Source of the DNA: Robbsia betulipollinis
GTDB lineage: Bacteria; Pseudomonadota; Gammaproteobacteria; Burkholderiales; Burkholderiaceae
DNA: 64,000 bases
Direction: 5' to 3'
Assembly (NCBI RefSeq): GCF_026624755.1
Contig: NZ_JAPMXC010000001.1
Span: 2,390,365 to 2,454,364, forward strand
The notes under the pieces were generated by a model, which had not been told where the DNA came from, did no database searches, and worked only from the letters and a program-made list of their open reading frames with translations. Positions within the stretch are counted from its first letter, which is position 1. Each line of letters opens with the position of its first letter. Below, in pieces: positions 17,607-25,531 of the stretch. The position numbers were made by a program, and so were the translations under genes.

Positions 17607-18322
17607 TGCGGCGGCGTTCGGGAGGGCGCCGGTGCAGGAAGCGGCAGTCGGGCGCCGCGCTGATTTTCGCGATGCTGGTCGCCGGCCTGTTGCTCGCGTC
17701 GAACGCGGTGTCGCTCGACGCTTTTTTGTTGACGATGCGTGCCGAGCGCCGCGGCATCGACAGGATGGTCGATTTTCATCTTGCCGACACCGCGCTGACG
17801 CTGTGCGAACGCCACGTGACGCACATGCTGGCGTGGCCGGTGCCCGGCGGGCCGCCGACGAGGGCATCGACGACGGCATCGACGACGGCATCCACGACGG
17901 CATCCACGACGGCGATCGCCGCGAGTGCGCCGGCAGCGCTACCGGACGCCGTCCCCGCCTTCAGGGATCCGATGCGGGTATTGCGGGACGCGATGGCCCG
18001 ACGGCCGGAACCGGCACGCTGGCGCGCGGCGCGCGCCTTCGATGCGGACGGGCCGGAGGGGCCCGCCGGACCGGACCTGTGGCGTATCGTGTTGCCGGTC
18101 GTGCTGGCCGCGCCACGCCGCAACCTGGCGCCGGTCTGCCTGGTGGAAACCTGGGTCGATGCGCCCGGTTTCGGGCACGTGCTGTTGTTGACCCTGCGTG
18201 TGCCGGCGACCGAACCGGGGGCGGGCAACGGCACCTGGCTGCAATCGATCCTGATACGCACGGCGTGGGGGATGCGGCGTCACTGGCGGGCGGTTGCCGA
18301 ACCGCCGCCGGTCGCACGCTGA
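17603..18322 (+). CDS. PilX-like minor pilin
   Basis: PilX-type minor pilin: a basic leader (MMRRRSGGRRCRKRQSG) and then AALIFAMLVAGLLLASNAVSLDAF. It has Gly at -1 and no Glu at +5, which is usual for PilX. The body has DRMVDFHLADTALTLCERH, the position where PilX proteins carry their helix after the transmembrane part. A 12-base tandem repeat encodes (ASTT)4 in a loop. The C-terminus resembles the pilX-like family in having strand-rich DLWRIVLPVVLAAPRRNLAPVCLVETWVD. Two ATGs (17603 and 17606) overlap the previous stop, with GGGAG upstream. It has 239 residues. Confidence 0.72.
   Translation: MMRRRSGGRRCRKRQSGAALIFAMLVAGLLLASNAVSLDAFLLTMRAERRGIDRMVDFHLADTALTLCERHVTHMLAWPVPGGPPTRASTTASTTASTTASTTAIAASAPAALPDAVPAFRDPMRVLRDAMARRPEPARWRAARAFDADGPEGPAGPDLWRIVLPVVLAAPRRNLAPVCLVETWVDAPGFGHVLLLTLRVPATEPGAGNGTWLQSILIRTAWGMRRHWRAVAEPPPVAR
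17863..17910 (+). repeat. 12-bp tandem repeat inside the PilX-like gene
   Basis: Four copies of GGCATCGACGAC; the last two read GGCATCCACGAC. The unit is a multiple of three, so it encodes ASTT units and copy-number change would alter protein length without a frameshift. Confidence 0.85.
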
Positions 18323-18343
18323 CGCGCGCAAGGAGACGCGACG

Positions 18344-18823
18344 ATGACGATGCATGCACCGACGCGCGGCATGACCCTGATCGAAACCATGCTGGCGCTT
18401 CTGATCGCGGCGCTGGTAAGCGCCTACGCGGTGCCGGCCTATCGGGAATACGTGGCGCGCGGCCACCGCCAAAGCGCGGTCCACGCCTTGTACGCCTGCG
18501 CATTGCAGCGGGAGGCCGGGGACGGCGAGGGTGGTGCGCAGAGGAGCTTGCAGGGAGACGGTGCCGGTGCCGAGCAGGGCGGGGGCGGAGCATGCACGGC
18601 GACGACGGCGGCGTACGGGATTTCAGTGCGGATCGCGCATACGGGAGCCGCGCGGGACATGCCGGTGTACATCATCGAAGCGATGCCGCGATCCTGCGGG
18701 CCGCAGCGGGCCGACCGATGCGGCATATTCACGCTGGATGCCCTGGGAAGGCGGGGCAACCGACGCACGGACGCGCATGGCCGTCAGACCTTCGAGGGGT
18801 GCTGGAGCGGGACGCGACACTGA
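18344..18823 (+). CDS. Type IV pilin-like protein (PilE family)
   Basis: Last gene of the minor-pilin operon. The leader MTMHAPTRG is followed by MTLIETMLALLIAALVSAYAVPAYREYVARGHR, a classical type IV pilin N-terminus with Gly at -1, Met at +1 and Glu at +5. The Cys residues near the C-terminus (SCGPQRADRCGIFTLDALGRRGN and FEGCWSG) fit the disulfide-bounded region and the FTLDALG-type strand of PilE-like minor pilins. It has 159 residues. AAGGAG lies upstream of the ATG at 18344; a second ATG lies at 18350. It could assist priming of the pilus or be a minor subunit. Confidence 0.82.
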   Translation: MTMHAPTRGMTLIETMLALLIAALVSAYAVPAYREYVARGHRQSAVHALYACALQREAGDGEGGAQRSLQGDGAGAEQGGGGACTATTAAYGISVRIAHTGAARDMPVYIIEAMPRSCGPQRADRCGIFTLDALGRRGNRRTDAHGRQTFEGCWSGTRH

Positions 18824-18874
18824 GCATGGGCTGCGCGGCATGCGTCGCGTCGGTACCGCCGCCGCTCCAGGCGC

Positions 18875-19150
18875 TTATTTGCGATTGATCAGCAGGCCGA
18901 CGACGAAGCCCGCAGCGGCCGCCATGCCCAGCGACTGCCACGGGTGATCGTGGACGTAGTCGTCGGTCACGCGCGCGGCGGCCTTGCCCTTTTCGACGAC
19001 GATGACCTGTACGTCGGCAGCCTTTTCCTTCGCCTGCTTGAGTTGCGCCATTGCTTTTTCGCGAAGTTCGTTCGCGCGGTCACCCGTCGTACTTGCCGCT
19101 TGCTTGAGCAGATCTTCCGCGTCTGCCAGTACGGCCTTGATATCCGTCAT
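18875..19150 (-). CDS. DUF883 / ElaB-YqjD-like membrane-anchored protein
   Basis: Small 91-residue protein of the DUF883 family: a long helical region (about 1-65, Lys/Ala/Glu-rich) followed by a DDYVHDHPWQSLGMAAAAGFVVGLLINRK tail, where a single C-terminal membrane helix anchors it. E. coli relatives YqjD and ElaB bind stationary-phase ribosomes at the inner membrane. The start at 19150 has a good AAGGAG. It is convergent with the pilin operon. Confidence 0.9.
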   Translation of the reverse strand: MTDIKAVLADAEDLLKQAASTTGDRANELREKAMAQLKQAKEKAADVQVIVVEKGKAAARVTDDYVHDHPWQSLGMAAAAGFVVGLLINRK

Positions 19151-19302
19151 GAACTTCTCCTTATGTGACGCCGGCAGGATCGATGCCGCGCCGATGTCTT
19201 ATCGAGGCGGTCGCCGGAACGCATATTATCGTAACGGAAATTTCGGACAGCGGCAGCCCCGCAGCGGGCAAGCTTGTTTCGAGTTGTATCCATTCCCGCC
19301 CG

Positions 19303-19833
19303 TCATTCGGCCAGCGGGCCTGTCGTATGGAAGCGGCCGTCCTGGAATACCAGGGGGCGGCCGGTGGCGGGATCAGGCTGCATGCCGCAGCGCTCGACCT
19401 CGCCGACGAAGATGGTGTGGTCGCCCTCGTCGTAACGGCTGCGGTTATGACATTCGAACCAGGCCAGCGCGCCGTCGAGGATCGGCAGCCCGCGCGTGCC
19501 CACGCGGTGCGCGATGCCGGCGAAGCGCTCGGTCTTCACGGTCGCGAAATGCCGGCACAGGTCGACCTGCTCGGCGGCGAGCACATTGACGACATAGTGC
19601 GCGTTGTCCCGGAATACCGGCATCGAACTGGCGGTGCGCGCCAGGCTCCAGAGAATCAGCGGTGGTGCCAGCGAGACGGAGTTGAAGGAACTCGCGGTGA
19701 TGCCGAGAAGTTCGCCATTCGTGGCGCGGGTTGTGATGACGGTGACGCCGGTGGCGAACTGCGCCAGCGTCTGCCGAAAGACGGCGGCGTCGAAATCGGG
19801 AAGGGCGGCTTCCCGCCCGGCGGCTTCGCGCAT
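19303..19833 (-). CDS. Flavin reductase-like protein (FMN-binding, DIM6/NTAB family)
   Basis: Flavin reductase or FMN-binding split-barrel protein. Motifs: FRQTLAQFATGVTVITTR, GITASSFNSVSLAPPLILWSLARTASS, FAGIAHRVGTRGLPILDGALAWFECH and GDHTIFVGEVE. Such enzymes reduce FMN or FAD with NAD(P)H, often for a monooxygenase partner, but none lies nearby. The start at 19833 has AGGAG eight bases upstream; an in-frame ATG at 19860 has none. It is divergent from msrA across about 165 bases. Confidence 0.9.
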   Translation of the reverse strand: MREAAGREAALPDFDAAVFRQTLAQFATGVTVITTRATNGELLGITASSFNSVSLAPPLILWSLARTASSMPVFRDNAHYVVNVLAAEQVDLCRHFATVKTERFAGIAHRVGTRGLPILDGALAWFECHNRSRYDEGDHTIFVGEVERCGMQPDPATGRPLVFQDGRFHTTGPLAE

Positions 19834-19997
19834 GTAAGGGGCTCCTGGCGTACGCGGCATGAATGCGGGATTGAACGATGCCTGACCGGCCTATTGTATC
19901 GGAAAGCCCCGAGGTGCCGCGCGGCGCCCGGCGTCCGGGCGGACGCGAAACGCGGAAAGGCGCTAACCTGCTCTGATACGCGTAATGGAGAATGGAA

Positions 19998-20552
19998 ATG
20001 GCACAGGACAAGGAAACTGCGACGCTGGGCGGCGGTTGTTTCTGGTGTACGGAAGCGATTTTTCTCGAAGTGGCGGGCGTGAGCGCGGTCGAGTCGGGCT
20101 ATGCGGGCGGCCACGTCAGACAGCCTTCGTACGAAGCGGTCTGCAACGGCACGACCGGGCACGCGGAAGTGGTACGCGTGCAGTTCGATCCGGCGATCAT
20201 CGCCTACCGCGACGTGCTGGCAATCTTTTTCGGCACGCATGACCCGACATCGTTGAACCGTCAGGGCAACGATGTCGGCACGCAATACCGTTCGGCGATC
20301 TTCACCGAGTCCGACGAGCAGGCGCGCGTCGCACGGGAAACCATCGATGCGCTGAACGAACGGAAGGTCTTCGACCGGCCGATCGTCACCGAAGTCACGC
20401 CACTGGACGGCAATTACTTTGCGGCGGAGGCCTACCACCAGAACTACTTCGCGAATCACCCGAACCAGGGATACTGCTCTTTCGTGGTGGCGCCGAAGGT
20501 CGCGAAGCTGCGCAAGTCCTTCGCGCACCGGCTGAAACGCGCGGCCGGCTAG
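19998..20552 (+). CDS. msrA: Peptide methionine-(S)-S-oxide reductase MsrA
   Basis: Repairs oxidised methionine (S-sulfoxide) in proteins. The active site is GGGCFWCTEAIF, with catalytic Cys14 and a second Cys at 17. Other family motifs: GYAGGHVRQPSYEAVCNGTTGHAEVV, FFGTHDPTSLNRQGNDVGTQYRS and YFAAEAYHQNYF. I chose the ATG at 19998, seven bases after a GGAG; the ATG at 19992 lies too close to it. The stop overlaps the convergent bluB stop. Confidence 0.97.
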   Translation: MAQDKETATLGGGCFWCTEAIFLEVAGVSAVESGYAGGHVRQPSYEAVCNGTTGHAEVVRVQFDPAIIAYRDVLAIFFGTHDPTSLNRQGNDVGTQYRSAIFTESDEQARVARETIDALNERKVFDRPIVTEVTPLDGNYFAAEAYHQNYFANHPNQGYCSFVVAPKVAKLRKSFAHRLKRAAG

Positions 20553-21238
20553 ACCGGCTCCGGTCCCGTCGCGCGGCCGGTTTCGGCAGGCGCGGAGGGC
20601 CAGCGGTTTTCCGCAAGGCAGCGCTCCACCGGCTGGCGTCGCGCCCAGCCCTCGGTTTGCAGCATGGGCGCGTCGTAGAAGCGTTCGACCGGACCGAGGC
20701 AGAGGATGGCGACGGGTCGCGCGCCCTCGGGCATACCCAGCAGGCGCTGCACGTCGGCCACCGAAAACAGCGATACCCACCCCAGCCCGAGCCCTTCGGC
20801 ACGGGCGGCGAGCCACATGTTCTGAATCGCGCAGGCCACCGATGCGAGGTCCATCTCCGGCAAGGTGCGGCGGCCGAACACATGGGCCTCGCGCCCTTCC
20901 ATCAGACCGGCGACCAGTACCTCGGCGCTGTCGAGCACCCCCTGTACCTTCAACTGCATGAACGCATCTCCGCGCTCGCCGAGCGCTTCGGCGGTGAGTC
21001 GGCGCTCGGCTTCGACCAGGGCATGCAACCGGCGTCGCATGTCGCCATCTGTGACGCGCACGAAGCGCCAGGGCTGCATGAAGCCTACACTGGGCGCATG
21101 GTGCGCAGCGTCGATCAGGCGCGCGAGCTGGTCCGGCGGCACCGTGCCGGGCACGAAATGACGCATGTCGCGCCGTTCGTGGATCGCGCGGTAGACCGCG
21201 GCGGTCTCGGCGGGGGTGAAGGCGTTTTGGGGGTCCAT
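20549..21238 (-). CDS. bluB: 5,6-dimethylbenzimidazole synthase (BluB-type nitroreductase fold)
   Basis: Flavin destructase that makes 5,6-dimethylbenzimidazole, the lower ligand of cobalamin, from reduced FMN and O2. Signature: ERRDMRHFVPGTVPPDQLARLIDAAHHAPSVGFMQPWRFV at residues 21-60, typical of BluB rather than generic nitroreductases. Further on are FGRRTLPEMDLASVACAIQNMWLAARAEGLGLGWVSLF and a C-terminal LCLGPVERFYDAPMLQTEGW. It has 229 residues. No other cobalamin gene and no cobalamin riboswitch is seen in the window. The stop (CTAG at 20549-20552) is shared with msrA. Confidence 0.9.
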   Translation of the reverse strand: MDPQNAFTPAETAAVYRAIHERRDMRHFVPGTVPPDQLARLIDAAHHAPSVGFMQPWRFVRVTDGDMRRRLHALVEAERRLTAEALGERGDAFMQLKVQGVLDSAEVLVAGLMEGREAHVFGRRTLPEMDLASVACAIQNMWLAARAEGLGLGWVSLFSVADVQRLLGMPEGARPVAILCLGPVERFYDAPMLQTEGWARRQPVERCLAENRWPSAPAETGRATGPEPV

Positions 21239-21288
21239 GGAGGCTTGGTTCCGGTCCGCGGGTAGGCGCGGGGTCGCGCAGCGTGATT

Positions 21289-22353
21289 CTACCGCGCGCG
21301 CATCGCCTCGGCGATGGCCAGGGCCAGCCAGGCGCAACTCAGCGGGGAGGAGCCTTCCGCCTTGTTGTTGACTATCACATACGCGGGCTGTCCGGCCCGC
21401 ACCGCGCGAGCCGCCAGCGCCGCGAGCGCGGTGCGCGTGGGCAGGTCCGGATCGACGATCGCATCGAACGGTTCGTAGCGGGTCCGCGCGCCTTCGTAAC
21501 GCATCCCCGCGTGCAGACTCCAGCGTACGATCAAGGGACCGGGGTGCCCGTCGTCGAGATGATCGAGCGCCGTGGCCTGGCGGGCCGCGTCGGGCATCCG
21601 GGAATGGATGCCGATGCAATACCGCACGCCATGCTCGCGCAGCATGCGGATCAGGCGCGGCGTGAGCAATGCCGGGTCGCGGATCTCCAGCGCGTAACGG
21701 TGCGGCGCCGGGGGCAGGGCATCGAAGAAGCGTCCCAGCCGGTCGATCACCGCGGGAAGGTCGGCGGCCAGCGCGTCGGGCAGGGGTGAGAGCTGAAACA
21801 CCAGGGCGCCGATCTTCGCGCCGAGACCATCGACGCACGGCTGGATGAAATCGCCGATGGCGACGGCGGGGTCGAGGAAATCGGGATTGACGCGCGCGGG
21901 CGCGCCGCCCGTGCCGCGGATCGCGCCGTCGCAGACGCGGGCCGGCGCCTTGACGACGAAGCGGAAGTCGTCGGCCACCTGCGCGGCATAGCGCGCGTAT
22001 TCGTCGGCCGCGAGCGGCGCGTAGAAGGAGCGGTCGATGCCCACGCAGCGCAGCAGCGGACTCGCGGCATAGGCTGCCAGCCCGGTGTGTGCCAGCGCGC
22101 TCGCAGTATAGGTATCCTGATAAAGCAGCCCGCGCCACCCGGGAAAGGACCAGGAAGAGGTGCCCAGGTGTACGCCCGCGGGAAGGGCCGCGCCGGCTCG
22201 GGCGAAAAACTCGGGCACCGCGTCGGGCGGGCGGCATGGGACATCGTCCTGCGCGACACGGCGGGAGCGGCGGGGCGCTTGCGGACGCGCGTGCGCCGCA
22301 CCGTCGTCGGTGGGCGCGGGCGCGTGGCCGAACAGATCCTCCTGCTCAGCCAT
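21289..22353 (-). CDS. DUF72 domain-containing protein
   Basis: TIM-barrel-like DUF72 (YecE) family protein of unknown function, 354 residues. Motifs: HLGTSSWSFPGWRGLLYQDTY, CVGIDRSFYAPLAADEYARYAAQVADDFRFVVKAP and, near the end, AYVIVNNKAEGSSPLSCAWLALAIAEAM. The N-terminal 55 residues are low-complexity and charged. It sits in a same-strand run pdxH-cfa-DUF72-bluB, with gaps of about 50-150 bases. Confidence 0.88.
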   Translation of the reverse strand: MAEQEDLFGHAPAPTDDGAAHARPQAPRRSRRVAQDDVPCRPPDAVPEFFARAGAALPAGVHLGTSSWSFPGWRGLLYQDTYTASALAHTGLAAYAASPLLRCVGIDRSFYAPLAADEYARYAAQVADDFRFVVKAPARVCDGAIRGTGGAPARVNPDFLDPAVAIGDFIQPCVDGLGAKIGALVFQLSPLPDALAADLPAVIDRLGRFFDALPPAPHRYALEIRDPALLTPRLIRMLREHGVRYCIGIHSRMPDAARQATALDHLDDGHPGPLIVRWSLHAGMRYEGARTRYEPFDAIVDPDLPTRTALAALAARAVRAGQPAYVIVNNKAEGSSPLSCAWLALAIAEAMRAR

Positions 22354-22401
22354 GCGGCGTGCGCGGGGCGTTTTCCCGCGAAGGCAGCGTGGTCGCGAAA
22401 A

Positions 22402-23619
22402 TCAGCGGGAACCGTCCTCGTAGATGTAGCGCCGCGACCACGGCAGCGCGGCGGCCGGACGGCCCGCCTTGCGTCCGACGATCTGGTAGATCGCGACATC
22501 ATCGTTCTCGAACGCATACGCGCAGCCCGCCAGATACAGGCGCCAGATGCGGTACTTTTCCTCATCGATCAGTTCACGCACCTGAGGGGTCCTGGCTTCG
22601 TAGTTGTCGCTCCAGATCCGCAGGGTCTGCGCGTAGTGCCGGCGCAGGTTCTCGACGTCGAACGCTTCCAGTCCGCCTTCCTGCATCGCCTGCAAGGTCA
22701 GGCTGATGTGCGGGAGTTCTCCGTCGGGAAATACGTACTTGTCGATGAATTCGCCGCCGCCGTGCGACGTCTCGCCGCTGCCGGGATCGGTCGACGTGAT
22801 GCCGTGGTTCATCACCACGCCGTCGTCGGCGAGCAGCTTCGCCACGCGGGTGAAGTACTCCGGCAGGTTCTTGCGGCCCACATGCTCGAACATGCCCACG
22901 CTCGTGATGCGGTCGAACTGGCCGGTGACGTCGCGATAATCCTGCAGCCGGATCTCGATGCGGTCCGCCAGTCCCGCCGCCTTGACGCGTTCGGTCGCGA
23001 GATCGAACTGGTTCTGCGACAGCGTCACGCCCACGCAGCGCGCGCCGAATTTCTGCGCCGCCCGGATCACCAGCGCGCCCCAGCCGCAGCCGATATCGAG
23101 CAGCGTCTGGCCCGGCTGCAGATCGATCTTCCGGAGGATGTGATCGATCTTCTTCAATTGGGCGGTGGTCAGGTCCTCGTCGCCATTTTCGAAATAGGCG
23201 CACGAGTACACCATGTTCGGGTCGAGCCACAGGCTGTAGAAATCGTTCGAGACGTCGTAGTGATACTGGATCGACTTCTTGTCGGATGCCTTCGAGTGGG
23301 TGAAGTAGCGCGCGACGCGCTGCAGCTTGTTCGGCGCGTCGGCCGAGGCCCTGGCGAGCGCATAACCGACATTGATGATGTCAGTCAGGCGGCCTTCGAC
23401 GTCGATTTTTTCCTTGACGTAGGCCTCGCCCAGATTGTCGAGGCTCGGGTCGAGCAGCAGCGGCATGGCCGCCGCCGATTTCACGCGCAGCGTGACCGAG
23501 GGCCGTTCGAACGTACCGAAATCGTAGGACTGCCCATCCCACAGGGCGAGCCGCGCGGGCACATTGCTTCGTGTGCGGACCTCTTCGATCCACTGTGCCA
23601 GCTTTTTCTCCCAAAACAT
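22402..23619 (-). CDS. cfa: Cyclopropane-fatty-acyl-phospholipid synthase
   Basis: Transfers a methylene from S-adenosylmethionine to unsaturated acyl chains of membrane phospholipids, often in stationary phase or acid stress. The SAM-binding motif is TLLDIGCGWGAL, in a methyltransferase domain of about residues 110-390. Other family features: QYHYDVSNDFYSLWLDPNMVYSCAYF, GVTLSQNQFDLATERV and FDRITSVGMFEHVGRKNLPEYF. It has 405 residues; the N-terminal domain is similar to that of E. coli Cfa. GGAG precedes the ATG at 23619. Confidence 0.95.
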   Translation of the reverse strand: MFWEKKLAQWIEEVRTRSNVPARLALWDGQSYDFGTFERPSVTLRVKSAAAMPLLLDPSLDNLGEAYVKEKIDVEGRLTDIINVGYALARASADAPNKLQRVARYFTHSKASDKKSIQYHYDVSNDFYSLWLDPNMVYSCAYFENGDEDLTTAQLKKIDHILRKIDLQPGQTLLDIGCGWGALVIRAAQKFGARCVGVTLSQNQFDLATERVKAAGLADRIEIRLQDYRDVTGQFDRITSVGMFEHVGRKNLPEYFTRVAKLLADDGVVMNHGITSTDPGSGETSHGGGEFIDKYVFPDGELPHISLTLQAMQEGGLEAFDVENLRRHYAQTLRIWSDNYEARTPQVRELIDEEKYRIWRLYLAGCAYAFENDDVAIYQIVGRKAGRPAAALPWSRRYIYEDGSR

Positions 23620-23766
23620 GACATTCTCCGTGCAAGTCTATCGTGTGTGCGTGGTGGTTAGCGCGGCCGCAGTGGATATCTCTTGAGCGGATGTCCTGGG
23701 CGAGGGGGACGGCCGGCGCCGGGGGGATTCACAGCGTGCTTCCTGGCGTGATGCGGGGTGCGACAC

Positions 23767-24462
23767 TCATGGCGACAGCCGTTCTATCCTCCAGGGCGCG
23801 GCATCGCGCGACGCCGTCGCCTGGCCCGTGTCGTCCGCTGCGAGCGGGCGACGGTAGCGAATGCGGTCATGCAGACGGGAAGGGCGGCCCTGCCAGAACT
23901 CGAAGGCGTCCGGCAGCAACCGGTAGCCCCCCCAGTGCTCCGGACGGGGCGGCGTGTCGCCGAAGCGTTCGCGAAACGCGGTCTCGCGGGATTCGATCGC
24001 CTCCCGGTTCGCGACCACTTCGCTCTGTTCCGACGCCCACGCGCCGATGCGCGAGCCGACCGGCCGGGAATGAAAATAGGCATCGCTTTCAGCGGCAGAG
24101 GTCTTCACCACCCGGCCTTCGATGCGCACCTGCCGCTCCAGTTCGATCCAGTGGAACAACAGGCTGGCGTACGGGTGCGTGGCAAGTTCCCGGCCCTTGC
24201 GGCTTTGATAGTTCGTAAAGAACACGACGCCGCGCGCGTCGAACCCCTTGATCAAAACGATACGCGAGGAGGGGCGGAAATCGGTGCCCACGGTCGCGAG
24301 CGTCATCGCGTTCGCCTCGGGAATCTCGCTTTTCAGTGCCTCGTCGAACCAGCGCGCGAATTGTGCGATGGGATCGCGATCTACATCGGATTCCGAAAGG
24401 GATCCGTAAGCATAATTCTTTCTGATATCAGAGAGTTGGTTCACGATTTCGAGGCCAGGCAC
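23767..24462 (-). CDS. pdxH: Pyridoxamine 5'-phosphate oxidase
   Basis: FMN enzyme that makes pyridoxal 5'-phosphate from PNP or PMP. Motifs: [67 protein letters not shown] and the C-terminal [19 protein letters not shown]. No ATG is available near the N-terminus. The GTG at 24462 or a second GTG at 24444 must be used; neither has a strong Shine-Dalgarno. With 231 residues it is slightly longer than E. coli PdxH. It heads a same-strand series with cfa, DUF72 and bluB. Confidence 0.95.
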   Translation of the reverse strand: MPGLEIVNQLSDIRKNYAYGSLSESDVDRDPIAQFARWFDEALKSEIPEANAMTLATVGTDFRPSSRIVLIKGFDARGVVFFTNYQSRKGRELATHPYASLLFHWIELERQVRIEGRVVKTSAAESDAYFHSRPVGSRIGAWASEQSEVVANREAIESRETAFRERFGDTPPRPEHWGGYRLLPDAFEFWQGRPSRLHDRIRYRRPLAADDTGQATASRDAAPWRIERLSP

Positions 24463-24598
24463 TACAATGTGACAAGTATAGCGAAAGCTGTTTTTCTTTG
24501 CGCATCACCCTGTCGCGGCCAGTGCGTCGTCGGTGCTTCCTGACCCACGCCGCGGTATCCGCGACGGACCGCATCCCGCAGCGTGGCTGCCGACCCCC

Positions 24599-25513
24599 AT
24601 GACCCTGCGTACCGCCATGAATCTTCCCGCCGCGCCTGTCGACGTCGCATCGTCGGCGCACGCAGCGCAACACGAAGCGCAACATGAAGCGCCCGACCGC
24701 GCACGGCGCTTCGGCGGCGTCGCACGCCTCTATGGCGCGCCGGCGCTGCGGCGTTTCGCAGCGGCGCATGTCGTCGTCATCGGTATTGGCGGGGTGGGTT
24801 CGTGGGCGGCGGAAGCGCTGGCGCGCACCGCGGTGGGCCGCTTGACTCTGGTCGATCTGGATCATGTCGCCGAAAGCAACACCAACCGTCAACTGCACGC
24901 GCTCGACGGCAATTATGGCAAGGCCAAGATCACGGCGATGGCCGAGCGGATCCGTCTGATCGATCCCGATTGCCGTGTCGACGAGATCGACGACTTCATC
25001 GGGCCGGAAAATTTCGAGACCGTGCTGGGCAGCGGCTGCGACTACGTGATCGACGCGATCGACGACACGCGCACGAAGACCGCGCTGATCGCATGGTGCG
25101 CGGCACGCGGACTGAACATCGTCACGATCGGGGGGGCGGGGGGGCAACTGGATCCGACGCGCATCCGGATCGAGGACCTGTCGCGCACCATCCAGGACCC
25201 CCTGCTGGCGAAGGTGCGCCAGCAACTGCGCCGGCAGCACGGTTTTCCCCGCTCGCCGAAGACGCGTTTCGGGATTGCCGCGGTGTACTCCGACGAGCCG
25301 CTGCGGTATCCCGATGCGGCCGGTCCCGGCGCCGAGGCATGCGCGATCGGCGAACCCGCCGCGCCGGGGGCGGAGGACCAGGGCGCAGCGCTGCCGATGG
25401 GCGGCCCGGCCGGATTGAACTGCGCCGGCTTCGGCTCCAGCGTCTGCGTGACCGCGAGCTTCGGTCTGGCCGCCGCCGCGCACGTGTTGCGCGTCCTCGC
25501 GGACGCGTCCTGA
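24599..25513 (+). CDS. tcdA: tRNA threonylcarbamoyladenosine dehydratase (TcdA/CsdL, YgdL)
   Basis: E1-like enzyme that cyclises t6A37 of tRNAs to ct6A. Rossmann motif: VVVIGIGGVGSWAAEALARTAVG at about residues 57-79; then LTLVDLDHVAESNTNRQLHALDG, YVIDAIDDTRTKTALI and a later CAGFGSSVCVTASFGLAAAAHVL. An Ala/Glu-rich N-terminal stretch of about 40 residues is unusual, and the true start may be the ATG at 24599 or at 24617. It is divergent from pdxH and convergent with glnS. Confidence 0.93.
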   Translation: MTLRTAMNLPAAPVDVASSAHAAQHEAQHEAPDRARRFGGVARLYGAPALRRFAAAHVVVIGIGGVGSWAAEALARTAVGRLTLVDLDHVAESNTNRQLHALDGNYGKAKITAMAERIRLIDPDCRVDEIDDFIGPENFETVLGSGCDYVIDAIDDTRTKTALIAWCAARGLNIVTIGGAGGQLDPTRIRIEDLSRTIQDPLLAKVRQQLRRQHGFPRSPKTRFGIAAVYSDEPLRYPDAAGPGAEACAIGEPAAPGAEDQGAALPMGGPAGLNCAGFGSSVCVTASFGLAAAAHVLRVLADAS

Positions 25514-25531
25514 AGATCGCCTCGGGGCCGC

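Noticed and set aside
21239-22237. N-terminal extension of bluB
   Set aside because: Alternate-frame shadow of the DUF72 gene; the BluB family starts near MDPQNAFTPAE.
22087-23661. 524-codon open frame antisense to cfa
   Set aside because: Composition of a shadow frame; cfa on the other strand has full motifs and a ribosome-binding site.
20549-24462. Cobalamin riboswitch upstream of bluB or pdxH
   Set aside because: I looked for the B12-box core and found nothing convincing in the gaps between these genes.
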